DNA of 64,000 nt from contig NZ_MDGR01000007.1 of assembly GCF_002742335.1 (NCBI RefSeq), forward strand, positions 2,794,501 to 2,858,500, given 5' to 3'. The notes below the pieces were generated by a model. It was not told where the DNA came from. It was given only the letters and a program-made list of their open reading frames with translations, and searched no databases. Numbering within the stretch: position 1 is the first letter of the stretch; every line of letters begins with the position of its first letter. The translations under genes were made by a program, and so were the position numbers. Of the stretch, positions 34,417 through 42,996 are shown in pieces. The DNA is from Reichenbachiella sp. 5M10 (GTDB taxonomy: Bacteria; Bacteroidota; Bacteroidia; Cytophagales; Cyclobacteriaceae).

Positions 34417-34930
34417 AGCATTACTTATATTCTGTCTGGCTCTAGGACTTATGACTTCTTGTGGACCAAGAGCACACTTCAAAAGTAGCTCTTCTTACCA
34501 ACCAACTAACAATATTGAAGAACTCTATCTAATCGTTGTTGGTGATGAAAAGACCAAGGCGGCTTATGGCTATCTAACGGATAACTTAAAAGATTCTCTT
34601 TCGAGTTATGTATCGGTTGATTCGAAATATCACTGTTGCCGAGATGAGAACACTGATATGAATGTTCTGTTCTCATCATTGAGGCCATCATCACCAGAAA
34701 CTGATCACGTACTAACTGTGGTTACAACTAAAGTTATTGTTGGGTATGGCACAACAAGCTCAAGAGAACTTGGAGTTGCTTTATTTGACATAAGAAGTCA
34801 AAAAATGGTTTGGCAGGGTACTATTTCAGCAAGTTTTGAATGGTTTATTTCTGACGAAAACTATAGGGCAGTAGCTAAAACTTTAGCGAACAAGATAATG
34901 AAAGAACTGCATGAAAAGAACATAATATAA
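34409..34930 (+). CDS. cassette 6: lipoprotein of unknown function
   Basis: 173 residues from ATG 34409 (an upstream in-frame TTG would add 7). Signal peptide with lipobox M-T-S-C, lipidated Cys18. The mature part has VLTVVTTKVIVGYGTTSSRELGVALFDI and QKMVWQGTIS, a beta-rich pattern similar to small DUF4136-like lipoproteins that form one compact domain. The start codon overlaps the end of the fic fragment by 8 bp, so it may be translated by re-initiation. Confidence 0.72.
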   Translation: MNKALLIFCLALGLMTSCGPRAHFKSSSSYQPTNNIEELYLIVVGDEKTKAAYGYLTDNLKDSLSSYVSVDSKYHCCRDENTDMNVLFSSLRPSSPETDHVLTVVTTKVIVGYGTTSSRELGVALFDIRSQKMVWQGTISASFEWFISDENYRAVAKTLANKIMKELHEKNII

Positions 34931-34933
34931 GGC

Positions 34934-35045
34934 TGATAACAATCGCTATCACCCATAAGCTTACTTAGCTGTTTGCAAAGGCTGCTGTGGTCGTGTAGTT
35001 TTATTGAAATAAGCCCAGCATACGGATGATAGTTGGGCGTTATAT
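34934..35045 (+). other. attC6 (weaker match)
   Basis: Begins GCTGATAAC, sharing only TAAC directly with the expected complement of GTTAGGC. The arms CTATCACCCATAAGCT and AGCATACGGATGATAG pair at 13 of 16 bases. Ends GGGCGTTATAT with G^TT at 35039. 112 bp. Confidence 0.5.
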
Positions 35046-35073
35046 GCAATGTCTGTTAGCCAAATAAATCAAC

Positions 35074-35772
35074 ATGATGAAAAACTTAATCTTTGTATTG
35101 GTAATTTCTGTGTCTTTCAAAGCATTGTGCCAAAAAGAAGTCAACATTGTTTACGATACGAACATTGAGTATAAAAACTTCAACCCTGATTATTCGAAGC
35201 TTGATTTTAATAAAGGTGCACTTAAAGAATTAGTAACAATTATTGCTTCAAAGTCGATTTCTGATGATGAAATCGATTCTATTTCAACGCTGATCTGGCA
35301 AGCGGCTATTGACCCAATTCTATTCGACTCTAACTACAAGGAGTTTTCTGAGGGAAGCTTAGGTAGTGGCTATTCAGTTCGAAAAGATGGGGCTCATGTG
35401 AAGGAGCCAAAACCGTTTCTTGCTGAGTGGAGTGTTCAGAACTCAGAGATTACATACATTCGTTTCGTTATTGAATTTATTTTATCTCACTTTAACCTAA
35501 TATGCTACGGTGATAATTTTGAAGGTGTGCAAGCTGCATTCTATCAAATTATTCAGACTAGAGAACTCACAATTGAAAATTATTCAGGCAATAAATGGGT
35601 GTACGACTATTTAGATCAGATTAATCAAATCACTCTAAAAGAAATAAATAAGAGAGCTTTAGTTTCAAAGGGTTATTACACTATTTTCGTTAGTAACATT
35701 GAAGATTCCGAAAGATTAATCGAACTTCTTGCAAGGATTAAGTATGACTTGGTAATTCCAAAAGCTAGATAG
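35074..35772 (+). CDS. cassette 7, first gene: secreted protein
   Basis: 232 residues with a signal peptide ending K-A-L-C-Q (residues 1-20); not a clear lipobox. The body is soluble, mixed alpha/beta, with no motif I know. The C-terminus (F-V-S-N-I-E-D-S-E-R-L-I-E-L-L-A-R-I) looks helical. 12 bp separate it from the next gene, so the cassette carries two genes. Confidence 0.7.
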   Translation: MMKNLIFVLVISVSFKALCQKEVNIVYDTNIEYKNFNPDYSKLDFNKGALKELVTIIASKSISDDEIDSISTLIWQAAIDPILFDSNYKEFSEGSLGSGYSVRKDGAHVKEPKPFLAEWSVQNSEITYIRFVIEFILSHFNLICYGDNFEGVQAAFYQIIQTRELTIENYSGNKWVYDYLDQINQITLKEINKRALVSKGYYTIFVSNIEDSERLIELLARIKYDLVIPKAR

Positions 35773-35784
35773 ATAGCATCAAAT

Positions 35785-36192
35785 ATGAATAAGAAAGTAG
35801 CTTCAATTATCATGTTTTTCATACTTGGAATAGTTCTAATACTGCACGTTTTGATTTTGACAGGGCAAATTCCGTATGACAAAGTTTGGGCAGGAAAACT
35901 TCATTCAGTTGAGGAAATGAAATCTTTTGAAACATTCTCAATACTACTGAATGTCTTCATGCTATCTGTATTGTATATCAAATACAGACAACTAGCGAAA
36001 GGGGTGAAAAATAAGGTTATTGATATACTCATTTGGATTTTCTCCGCCTTTTTCGCATTGAATACTGTAGGCAATCTATTTTCAAAAAGCTTGATTGAAT
36101 TAATCCTAGGAACCTTCTTGACATTGACTTCCGCTATTTTATGCTTTGTTATCGTCAAAAGGGAAAAAACAAAAGCACTACAAGGTGCATAG
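35785..36192 (+). CDS. cassette 7, second gene: four-helix membrane protein
   Basis: 135 residues, hydrophobic segments at about 5-25, 50-68, 78-98 and 102-122. No family recognised. After the stop, TGCATAG overlaps the expected attC start (TGCATATAAC) for only six bases, and repeat E2 follows at once, so the attC of this cassette is lost or never present. Confidence 0.7.
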   Translation: MNKKVASIIMFFILGIVLILHVLILTGQIPYDKVWAGKLHSVEEMKSFETFSILLNVFMLSVLYIKYRQLAKGVKNKVIDILIWIFSAFFALNTVGNLFSKSLIELILGTFLTLTSAILCFVIVKREKTKALQGA

Positions 36193-36199
36193 TCAATAG

Positions 36200-36366
36200 A
36201 CCCGCTCTTTCAAGTCTTAGTACAAAGCAAGACTTGAAAGTATATAATATATACAGTGCAAGTCTTCAGACTTGTTTAGTCCCAATTGGCGATCTTCATT
36301 GGCTCAACACACAGCCATAACCATAGAATTCATCAGGGTATCAAATCAGAAATCAGCAGGGGATTT
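36200..36366 (+). repeat. block-end repeat E, copy 2
   Basis: Twin of 32574-32726. Contains the inverted repeat TCAAGTCTT / AAGACTTGA (9 bp, loop 10), AAGTCTTCAGACTT, and CAAATCAGAAATCAGCAGGG. Marks the right edge of the island, 27 bp before the symporter stop codon. Confidence 0.7.
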
Positions 36367-36392
36367 GCGTGACACGCAGAACTATACTCCAA

Positions 36393-37709
36393 CTACACCT
36401 CCCTAACCTCTACTTTCTTGCTCCTGTACAGCAATCCCAACAGTGAGCCTACCAATACCACGATGGCAATAGTGGGTTTAGCCCCGAAGATGGCGAGACC
36501 TATGAGCAGTCCTAGGACTCCACCCATGGCACTCCCCATGAATCGGCCTTTGTTTTGGTGGCCACCGATCACATAGATCATAGCCACAGCGAGGGTCATA
36601 CGTAGCGCAGCACCGACAATCGTGATGTCGACAATGCTCCTCCAAAACCATGCAATCCCAAAAGCCAACACCACCGTGATCACCGTAGCGTAGCGCACTG
36701 AGTTCACCCTTTTGTCCGAAGAGACCCCTCCTGTCACGTGAGAGGCTACCGCAAAGATCGCACTGTCTGCCGTGCTCATGAGTCCGGCAAAAAACAACAC
36801 CAACAGAGCCGGCAACCAAGAGGTATCCATGAGGTTTTGTGTCGCGTAGACAAACACCATATCTGGGTCCAAACTCGTATCAAGACGGTATACTTGCAAA
36901 CCCAAAAGCAACAGCAAAAAGGCTATGATCAAAACTGGCACGATGGCCAAGCCCATGCCCCGCTTGAGCGACTGCTCATCTCTAGCGGCATAGCAGAGCT
37001 GATAGCGGTCTGCCAGACCGAATACCGACAACCCTCCATAAAGCACCAAACCGATGATACTCCCGAGCGTGACATGCTCACCCGTTGGTATACGGAGCAG
37101 TGCATCTACTGACTCTCCACGAGTCATCCCATACACCAGCAATCCCAAAAACGCCAAGATAATCACTGCCTGCACGACATCCGTCATCACGACGGCCTTG
37201 AACCCCGAAACCAGCACATAGACCATCACTACTCCTGTCGTGAGGAGCAGAGCGGTTTCGTAGGAGAACAAATCAAAATACGCGATGATCTTGGCTCCTC
37301 CTGCGAGTGAAAGGACAATCCAAAAAAACTGCACTACCGTAGTGACACCATTGGTCAACCGAGCGCTTCGCTTGTCCTGAGTGAGGTGTGCCGGCAAATC
37401 CCCTTGTGTGTAGAACTGCCCTTCTAGCGACAGACGCTTGACCCGAGGAGCGGCCCAAAACGCAAAGAGAGCATAGCCAATCACTGCACCGACGAGCATC
37501 CCAGACATCCCCACCCCAAAGCGGTAGGCATAGCCTGTATAACTGATGAGAGTGCTGACTCCTACTGCTCCCGCAAATTTGGAAAACAAAATCGTGAGCC
37601 CACCGCGGTTGCGCCCGCCGATCAAAAAATCCTCCGCACTAGAAGACCTTGACAGGTAAAGTGAGAAACCAATAATCAACAGGATATAGACGAGCAGGTA
37701 AACATACAT
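36393..37709 (-). CDS. sodium/solute symporter family transporter
   Basis: Inner-membrane secondary transporter of the SSS (SLC5) family. 438 residues from ATG 37709; the frame runs 17 codons further up but those residues are polar and precede the first membrane helix. About 13 hydrophobic segments; SSSAEDFLIGGR near residue 24 and STADSAIFAVASHVTGG near residue 320 are family-typical sodium-site regions. Substrate not deducible. Confidence 0.85.
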   Translation of the reverse strand: MYVYLLVYILLIIGFSLYLSRSSSAEDFLIGGRNRGGLTILFSKFAGAVGVSTLISYTGYAYRFGVGMSGMLVGAVIGYALFAFWAAPRVKRLSLEGQFYTQGDLPAHLTQDKRSARLTNGVTTVVQFFWIVLSLAGGAKIIAYFDLFSYETALLLTTGVVMVYVLVSGFKAVVMTDVVQAVIILAFLGLLVYGMTRGESVDALLRIPTGEHVTLGSIIGLVLYGGLSVFGLADRYQLCYAARDEQSLKRGMGLAIVPVLIIAFLLLLLGLQVYRLDTSLDPDMVFVYATQNLMDTSWLPALLVLFFAGLMSTADSAIFAVASHVTGGVSSDKRVNSVRYATVITVVLAFGIAWFWRSIVDITIVGAALRMTLAVAMIYVIGGHQNKGRFMGSAMGGVLGLLIGLAIFGAKPTIAIVVLVGSLLGLLYRSKKVEVREV

Positions 37710-37855
37710 AGGTAATGTGTTTTGATGGAACGAACGTGAAATTACAGCGACACCACGCATATTGACAAATCTCCAGGATAGAAAAGCCCAGCATGGATTT
37801 CACACTTGTGACAAATGACTTGCCTTGATCCACCGCTATTTCGGGTTGCATCGGA

Positions 37856-37863
37856 TATCTTTG
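37856..37863 (+). promoter_or_regulatory. -7 element of the DUF4442 gene
   Basis: TATCTTTG matches TAnnTTTG, 28 bp before the ATG at 37892; no -33 box recognised. Confidence 0.35.
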
Positions 37864-37891
37864 GCAGACATAGACAACACCCAAAACAAAC

Positions 37892-38416
37892 ATGTACGAC
37901 AAAATTTATCAATTCCTCAACAGGTTTTTCAAGACTGCTACGTTATTCAAAGCCTTGTTTAACCTAGCGCCGATGTACCGTAGGTCGGTAGGACGAGTCA
38001 AATACGTCTCAGATGACTTGATGCTGACCACTGTAGAAATCCCCCTCAATTACAAAAACCGCAATTACGTGGGGACGATGTTTGGGGGCAGTTTGTTCTC
38101 AGCCACCGATCCGATCTATATGATTCAGCTGGTGTACATCCTAGGCAAAGACTATGTGGTATGGGACAAAGCTGCGCTGATCCGCTTCAAACGACCAGCG
38201 ACCGAGCGTGCCTATGCGCGCTTCGAATACACCCCTGAAGAAGTCGAGCAGATCAAGCGTGATGTAGCGGAGAAAGGCGAAATCGACATCACCAAGATGA
38301 TCTACATCACCAATAAACAAGAAATGGTCTTCTCCGAGGTGGAAAAGACCATTTATGTGGCGTCTAAATCGTTCTACAACGAGAAAAAAAGAAAACGAGC
38401 ATTGCGCTCGTCCTAA
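37892..38416 (+). CDS. DUF4442 hotdog-fold protein
   Basis: 174 residues. The pattern N-R-N-Y-V-G-T-M-F-G-G-S-L-F-S-A-T-D-P and WDKAALIRFKRPA belongs to the DUF4442 branch of PaaI-like hotdog thioesterases. A basic C-terminus (K-K-R-K-R-A-L-R) ends the protein. Likely acts on an acyl-thioester, substrate unknown. Divergent from the symporter. Confidence 0.8.
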   Translation: MYDKIYQFLNRFFKTATLFKALFNLAPMYRRSVGRVKYVSDDLMLTTVEIPLNYKNRNYVGTMFGGSLFSATDPIYMIQLVYILGKDYVVWDKAALIRFKRPATERAYARFEYTPEEVEQIKRDVAEKGEIDITKMIYITNKQEMVFSEVEKTIYVASKSFYNEKKRKRALRSS

Positions 38417-38418
38417 GT

Positions 38419-38892
38419 TTATTTGGAAGTCCCTCTATTGGCAAACGAAACTGCTGCTTCTAGACTGTCATCCAAAGTCACCCCTAATTCCTCGGCTCTC
38501 TTCTCTAATTTTTTCTTGACGCGAAGCAAGTCGTGGCGAAACATCGCCGTGAACCCAACATCTCCATCTACTACGACGAAGATCGATCGGTCATCACGTG
38601 TCGCTATATCGTTTCCTTTGTGCTGCTCTCTGGTCCCCTTCATCTTCTTACAAAGATCATCGTAGTAGACCACATCACTGTACACTTCTTGCATAGTACC
38701 GCTGCTGACGGTCAACAAATAATACATATCGTTGTACTTCATTTCCTTTGAGTAGAGGTTATAGACTTTATCTCCAGACTCTTGAGTCGTCTCTTCTATT
38801 TTTAGATTCTCACTACCCCACAATTCCTCAGTTTGTGCAGTCACAGCATCCATCCCTACGAACAATACGAAAACAAATAATATATACTTCAT
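38419..38892 (-). CDS. secreted protein of unknown function
   Basis: 157 residues with a signal peptide (MKYILFVFVLFVGMDAVTAQ). Mature part alpha/beta with conserved-looking aromatic residues; no motif recognised. Convergent with the DUF4442 gene, the stops being 2 bp apart. Confidence 0.7.
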   Translation of the reverse strand: MKYILFVFVLFVGMDAVTAQTEELWGSENLKIEETTQESGDKVYNLYSKEMKYNDMYYLLTVSSGTMQEVYSDVVYYDDLCKKMKGTREQHKGNDIATRDDRSIFVVVDGDVGFTAMFRHDLLRVKKKLEKRAEELGVTLDDSLEAAVSFANRGTSK

Positions 38893-39023
38893 CGCTTTTT
38901 AATGTTTTATTATCGCAAAATGAATGCATTTCCTCCAGTCTTCAAAAAAGTAATCGCTTAATCTAAAAATTAGGTATATCTACCTATTGAGCGTATATTC
39001 ATGCTACTCAAAACTCTATACTC

Positions 39024-39518
39024 ATGCTGGATTTATCAAATTGGATTCACTCATCAGTAGGTGCGCTACACTTTTACAGTTCGATCATCGGACTACTGAC
39101 CGGAGCTTTCTTGCTTCTCGCCCCCAAGGGCACTCGCCTGCATAAAACCATCGGCTACCTCTTTTCGGTCTCACTACTTCTGGTCAACCTTTCGGCTTTG
39201 TCCATCTACGACTTCAACGACGGCCACCCGAGCGTGTTCCACCTGCTCATTCCCGTCTCGTTGTTTTTCCTCTGCTACGGACTATGGCCCGCTTTCGCGA
39301 AAAAGCGCAAACCCAACTGGCTCAAGCAACACATCATCGGGATGAACGGCGCAGCACTCGGGCTTTGGGCAGCAGGAGCCACGGAATTTTTCGTCCGCGA
39401 ACTATCCTATGGCTTGACCAAACCCGAATTGATTCTCTATTCGACCCTTATATCTGTACCCTTTGCAGTGCTGATTGCGATCAGCATCACCTACCACATC
39501 GGGCGGACCTCACGCTGA
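39024..39518 (+). CDS. DUF2306-like membrane protein
   Basis: 164 residues, four to five membrane helices. The start G-A-L-H-F-Y-S-S-I-I-G-L-L-T-G followed by L-H-K-T-I-G-Y and W-L-K-Q-H-I-I-G-M is the DUF2306 pattern, with histidines in or near helices that may bind metal or heme. Function unknown. Confidence 0.72.
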   Translation: MLDLSNWIHSSVGALHFYSSIIGLLTGAFLLLAPKGTRLHKTIGYLFSVSLLLVNLSALSIYDFNDGHPSVFHLLIPVSLFFLCYGLWPAFAKKRKPNWLKQHIIGMNGAALGLWAAGATEFFVRELSYGLTKPELILYSTLISVPFAVLIAISITYHIGRTSR

Positions 39519-39568
39519 CCAGATTCTCTCAGGCACACTCAAATGCATTCTGGCTCGAGCCTGAGGGG

Positions 39569-41470
39569 TTATAGTGTCTCTGACAACCACCTAAAGAACT
39601 CCTGCTGCCAGACCATGGCATTTTGCGCAGAGAGCACCCAGTGGTTCTCGTTGGGCAAGTAGAGTAGTCGGCTTTTGATACCCCGTAGCTGTGCTGCTTG
39701 GAATGCCTCCAGCCCCTGCCCTATAGGCACACGGTAGTCTTTGCCTCCCTGCACGATCATAATCGGCGTATCCCAGTTCTCCACCCTATTGATGGGGTTG
39801 AACTCACCGAATGAGCGTTGTGCTATTGCGTTGTCCTTCTCCCAATATGCTCCACCCAAATCCCAATTGACGAAAAACATCTCCTCGGTGGTGCCATACA
39901 TACTCCTCCAATTGAATATCCCATCATGTGCGATGAAGGACTTGAATCTCCCCTCATGAATCCCTGCGAGATAAAACACCGAATACCCTCCATAACTAGC
40001 TCCGACAGCTCCCAATCGATCTTGGTCTACGTAGGGCTCCTTGGCGACATCATCGATGGCCGATAGGTAATCCTGCATGTTTTGCCCCCCATAGTCCGTA
40101 CTGATCTGCTCGTTCCATGCTACACCATGTCCAGGCATCCCCCGACGATTGGGAGCCACGACGATGTAGCCCTTGGCAGCCATCAGTTGAAAATTCCACC
40201 GGTAGGAGTAGAATTGACTCAGTGCCCCTTGTGGTCCTCCTTGACAATACAGTAGCGTCGGATACTTCTTGCTTGGGTCAAAATCCGGAGGATAAATCAC
40301 CCAAGTGACCATCTGCTTGTTGTCCGTCGTAGTGACCATCCTTTTTTCCACCTTGCTCAGTGCTATTTCTTTGTACTTTGTATCATTGACATGCGTCAAT
40401 TGTAAAAAAGCAGCCGTTTTCAAATTGACCGTATACAGTTCTGTCGCATGGTTCATGTCTCTACGACCTACTACGAGTGTCTGTCCCGACTGCCCCACGA
40501 TATTGACCACATCAAACTGCCCCTGGGTGAGTTGCCTCACGACGGGCATTCGTCGTGCCACTCCAGGGAAATCCACCGCAAACAACTGCATGGTTCCCCC
40601 CACAGGAGCAACGAAATAGATGTATTTCCCCTTTTCTCCCCAGAGAAACGAGCTCACAGTCCCGTCCCAGTGCTCAGTCAGGTTGTAGCGGACACCCCGA
40701 TACTCGACGATGATGTCGTTTTTGTCAGACTCGTACCCGTCCCGCTTCATACTGAGCCATGCGAGGACGCCTTTCGGAGAAAACGCCGGGCTGTTGTCAT
40801 AGCCCATCATCCCTTTGGTCTTATTGGTCGTGGTCTGTGACTTCAGGTCATAGACATATATATCCGTGTTGGTACTCGTCGCATAAGCCGTCCCTACTTT
40901 TGATTTTGTCACATACAGTACCTGATGACTCCTCGGGTCCCAAATGTAATCTTCGTCCCCGCCAAAAGGCATCGTCGGACAATGAAACAACTTGTTCTCC
41001 ATCAAGTCAATCTCCTCCCCTGTATCCCTATCCCTCATGAACAGGTGATTGTAACTCCCGTCAGCCCAGGTGTCCCAGTGCCTATACATCAGGTCATCGT
41101 AAACATATGCGTTGGACTTGTCCAGACTGGGGTAGTAATCCACTCCTTTTACATTTTGAACCTTCACAGCCCGATGGCTCAAATCATACTTGCCATCATT
41201 CGACCGGTTTTTGTTTCCCACCAAAGCGACCGGATCATCTATGACCTGAGAGACTCCACCTTTGAGTGGTATCGCGTAGTACTGCGTAGCCTTCGCGTCT
41301 GCAGTGATATCGTATGTGGTCACACCGAATACAACCTTTGATTTATCCATCGACAAGCCCACTGGGCTCACCCGACCGAGTTCCCAGAGGCGCTCTGGAG
41401 TCATCACGTTTTGTGCATTTGTCAAAACGGGAAGCAAAACAACAAGAAGAAGTAAAAGTACTTTTTTCAT
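39569..41470 (-). CDS. S9-family serine peptidase (prolyl oligopeptidase / DPP type)
   Basis: Secreted peptidase of 633 residues from ATG 41470; the frame is open 90 codons further but only this ATG gives a signal peptide (MKKVLLLLLVVLLPVLTNAQ). A beta-propeller fills about residues 40-390. The alpha/beta-hydrolase domain carries the serine in GASYGGYS (about 489), the acid in MIVQGGKDYRVP, and the His in P-N-E-N-H-W-V near 608. Family members trim dipeptides from peptides. Monocistronic; convergent with the DUF2306 gene. Confidence 0.9.
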   Translation of the reverse strand: MKKVLLLLLVVLLPVLTNAQNVMTPERLWELGRVSPVGLSMDKSKVVFGVTTYDITADAKATQYYAIPLKGGVSQVIDDPVALVGNKNRSNDGKYDLSHRAVKVQNVKGVDYYPSLDKSNAYVYDDLMYRHWDTWADGSYNHLFMRDRDTGEEIDLMENKLFHCPTMPFGGDEDYIWDPRSHQVLYVTKSKVGTAYATSTNTDIYVYDLKSQTTTNKTKGMMGYDNSPAFSPKGVLAWLSMKRDGYESDKNDIIVEYRGVRYNLTEHWDGTVSSFLWGEKGKYIYFVAPVGGTMQLFAVDFPGVARRMPVVRQLTQGQFDVVNIVGQSGQTLVVGRRDMNHATELYTVNLKTAAFLQLTHVNDTKYKEIALSKVEKRMVTTTDNKQMVTWVIYPPDFDPSKKYPTLLYCQGGPQGALSQFYSYRWNFQLMAAKGYIVVAPNRRGMPGHGVAWNEQISTDYGGQNMQDYLSAIDDVAKEPYVDQDRLGAVGASYGGYSVFYLAGIHEGRFKSFIAHDGIFNWRSMYGTTEEMFFVNWDLGGAYWEKDNAIAQRSFGEFNPINRVENWDTPIMIVQGGKDYRVPIGQGLEAFQAAQLRGIKSRLLYLPNENHWVLSAQNAMVWQQEFFRWLSETL

Positions 41471-41526
41471 AACTAGGAGATTTGGGTTCGTACGAGCAAT
41501 ATACAAAAATGTAGAAGTATGCGAAA

Positions 41527-42330
41527 CTAGACGAGCAATTCTCCAGTATGCACAATCACTGCATTGCTGGTGATCTCCAATCGATCCTCTGCGACGATTT
41601 TCAGTTTCATAAACCCGCCACGCGCCGATGCTTGGTAGGCTCGAAATTGATCCTGACCAAGCTGCTCTTGCCAATATTTTGCCAGCACCGTATGGGCTGC
41701 ACCCGTCACAGGATCTTCGTTTCCTCCAGCCCAAGGCCAAAAATACCGCGAATGAAAATCATAGGCATCTGTAGATCGAGCCGTCACGATGACTCCATTG
41801 ATCCCCTGATGGCTCGCTTGCAGTGCTTCAAAATCAGGCTTCAAAAGACGCAGTGCCTCTGCTCCTCCCATCTCCAGCAACAGCATCTTGGTCTCTTGGC
41901 AAAAGCGCGCCGCTAGGACCGAGTCCAACCCTAGCGCCACCAGCATACTCTCAGGTACCTCAGAGACAACGGTACCATAGAGCGGAAACCGCATCATGAT
42001 CTCACTCCCTACTTTGAAGCAGTGCAAAGTCAGTCCCTCCCCTGTGACGAAATCCACCGCATCGAGAGACTTGGTACTAAAGAGCACCTTGGCTGCTGAC
42101 AGTGTCGCATGACCGCAAAGAGGAATTTCTTGGATTGGAGAGAAATAACGAATACCATATACGCCACCGCTTAGTTGTGTCACATAGGCTGTCTCTGAGA
42201 GGTTAAACTCTCTAGCGATGGCCAGCATCGCATCTTCTGCCAGAGGCTCCTTGAGCATGCATACTGCGGCAGGATTGCCTGCAAAAGGCCGATCGGTAAA
42301 GGCGTCTAAAGTGTAGGTTCTAATCCCCAT
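41527..42330 (-). CDS. PhzF-family isomerase/epimerase
   Basis: 267 residues from ATG 42330. D-A-F-T-D-R-P-F-A-G-N-P-A-A-V-C, the catalytic Glu in N-L-S-E-T-A-Y, and CGHATLSAA, PVTGAAH are the PhzF signatures. Relatives isomerise trans-2,3-dihydro-3-hydroxyanthranilate; most homologues outside phenazine clusters have unknown substrates, and no phenazine genes are nearby. Confidence 0.88.
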   Translation of the reverse strand: MGIRTYTLDAFTDRPFAGNPAAVCMLKEPLAEDAMLAIAREFNLSETAYVTQLSGGVYGIRYFSPIQEIPLCGHATLSAAKVLFSTKSLDAVDFVTGEGLTLHCFKVGSEIMMRFPLYGTVVSEVPESMLVALGLDSVLAARFCQETKMLLLEMGGAEALRLLKPDFEALQASHQGINGVIVTARSTDAYDFHSRYFWPWAGGNEDPVTGAAHTVLAKYWQEQLGQDQFRAYQASARGGFMKLKIVAEDRLEITSNAVIVHTGELLV

Positions 42331-42446
42331 ATCTGATTCAAAAATAGGCAACACAAACCAATAAACATGAAGATGAAAAGACAGCAAAGGACATCCGTTT
42401 CAACCCCAACAGGGACGAAACACCTCCTCCTTCGCTTCACGCGTGT

Positions 42447-42965
42447 TTACTCTTCATCTGCCTCTTGTGTCGATGGTGTATCGCTTGGTTTGAAAAACAA
42501 ATAGCCCAACTGATCATAGATATCTGCTCGATCATAGATCAATAATCCTCGAGAGACTTTTCCATTTTGAACCAAAAACGACGTACTCATCAATACACTC
42601 ACAGGGGGACCATCGAAATCTTTGAAAGTAATTTTAGCGAGAGCCCATTCACCTATCCAATCCCCATACTCAACTTGGGACGGCAGGGTCACTCCTGAGA
42701 TTTTCACACTTGTAAATTCCAAGCGAGTCACGCCATCGTTGTTGCGCCAGTTGCTAATCAACTCCTCCTTGAAGAGGGTGTCTCCCACGGATGGCCCCAC
42801 GATGTAGAACGCATCACTCGCCAAGGAATCCATCGCCGCATAGTCTCTATCCTCGATGGCTCGGACGTACTGGTTCACTAAGTCCACCCCAGATTCTCGG
42901 ATAGCATCGCCACTACAAGAAGTCAATAGTGTCACTACACTTATACACAACAGAGCTATTCGCAT
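42447..42965 (-). CDS. NTF2/SnoaL-like lipoprotein
   Basis: 172 residues. Lipobox L-T-S-C, Cys17. The mature domain (Y-V-R-A-I-E-D-R-D-Y-A-A-M-D-S-L-A-S-D-A-F) has the N-terminal helices of the NTF2-like cone fold, normally a small-ligand pocket or a binding scaffold. The Glu/Asp-rich C-terminus (QEADEE) is likely flexible. 31 bp downstream of the next minus-strand lipoprotein gene. Confidence 0.7.
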   Translation of the reverse strand: MRIALLCISVVTLLTSCSGDAIRESGVDLVNQYVRAIEDRDYAAMDSLASDAFYIVGPSVGDTLFKEELISNWRNNDGVTRLEFTSVKISGVTLPSQVEYGDWIGEWALAKITFKDFDGPPVSVLMSTSFLVQNGKVSRGLLIYDRADIYDQLGYLFFKPSDTPSTQEADEE

Positions 42966-42996
42966 GATTTACAGATTTGATTTAACTAAAGGTAGA

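Larger units (their letters stand above)
28848..36366 (+). mobile_element. integron-like gene-cassette island without integrase (CALIN type), two blocks
   Basis: Seven cassette units in the + orientation, bounded by G^TT points at 28877, 29748, 30522, 32140, 33326, 34042 and 35039. In each well-formed unit the bases opening the cassette are complementary to the start of the imperfect palindrome closing it: TTACAGGC with GCCTGTAAC, TTGTAGGTC with GACCTACAAC, TTAGGGGTA with TACCCCCAAC, TTGTGATC with GATCACAAC. This is the rule for attC sites of circularisable cassettes. Genes are AT-rich, mostly single, and unlike the flanking housekeeping genes. No tyrosine recombinase is encoded in the window. 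Block 1 spans 28848-32726, block 2 spans 33297-36366. The system type is inferred; the complementarities are directly visible. Confidence 0.75.

Noticed and set aside
37892-38416. Inclusion of DUF4442 and symporter genes in the cassette island
   Set aside because: Repeat E2 ends at 36366, the symporter is on the opposite strand and no attC-type site follows it.
41470-41740. 90-codon N-terminal extension of the S9 peptidase
   Set aside because: It would bury a clear signal peptide at the internal ATG and overlaps the end of the phzF gene in another frame.
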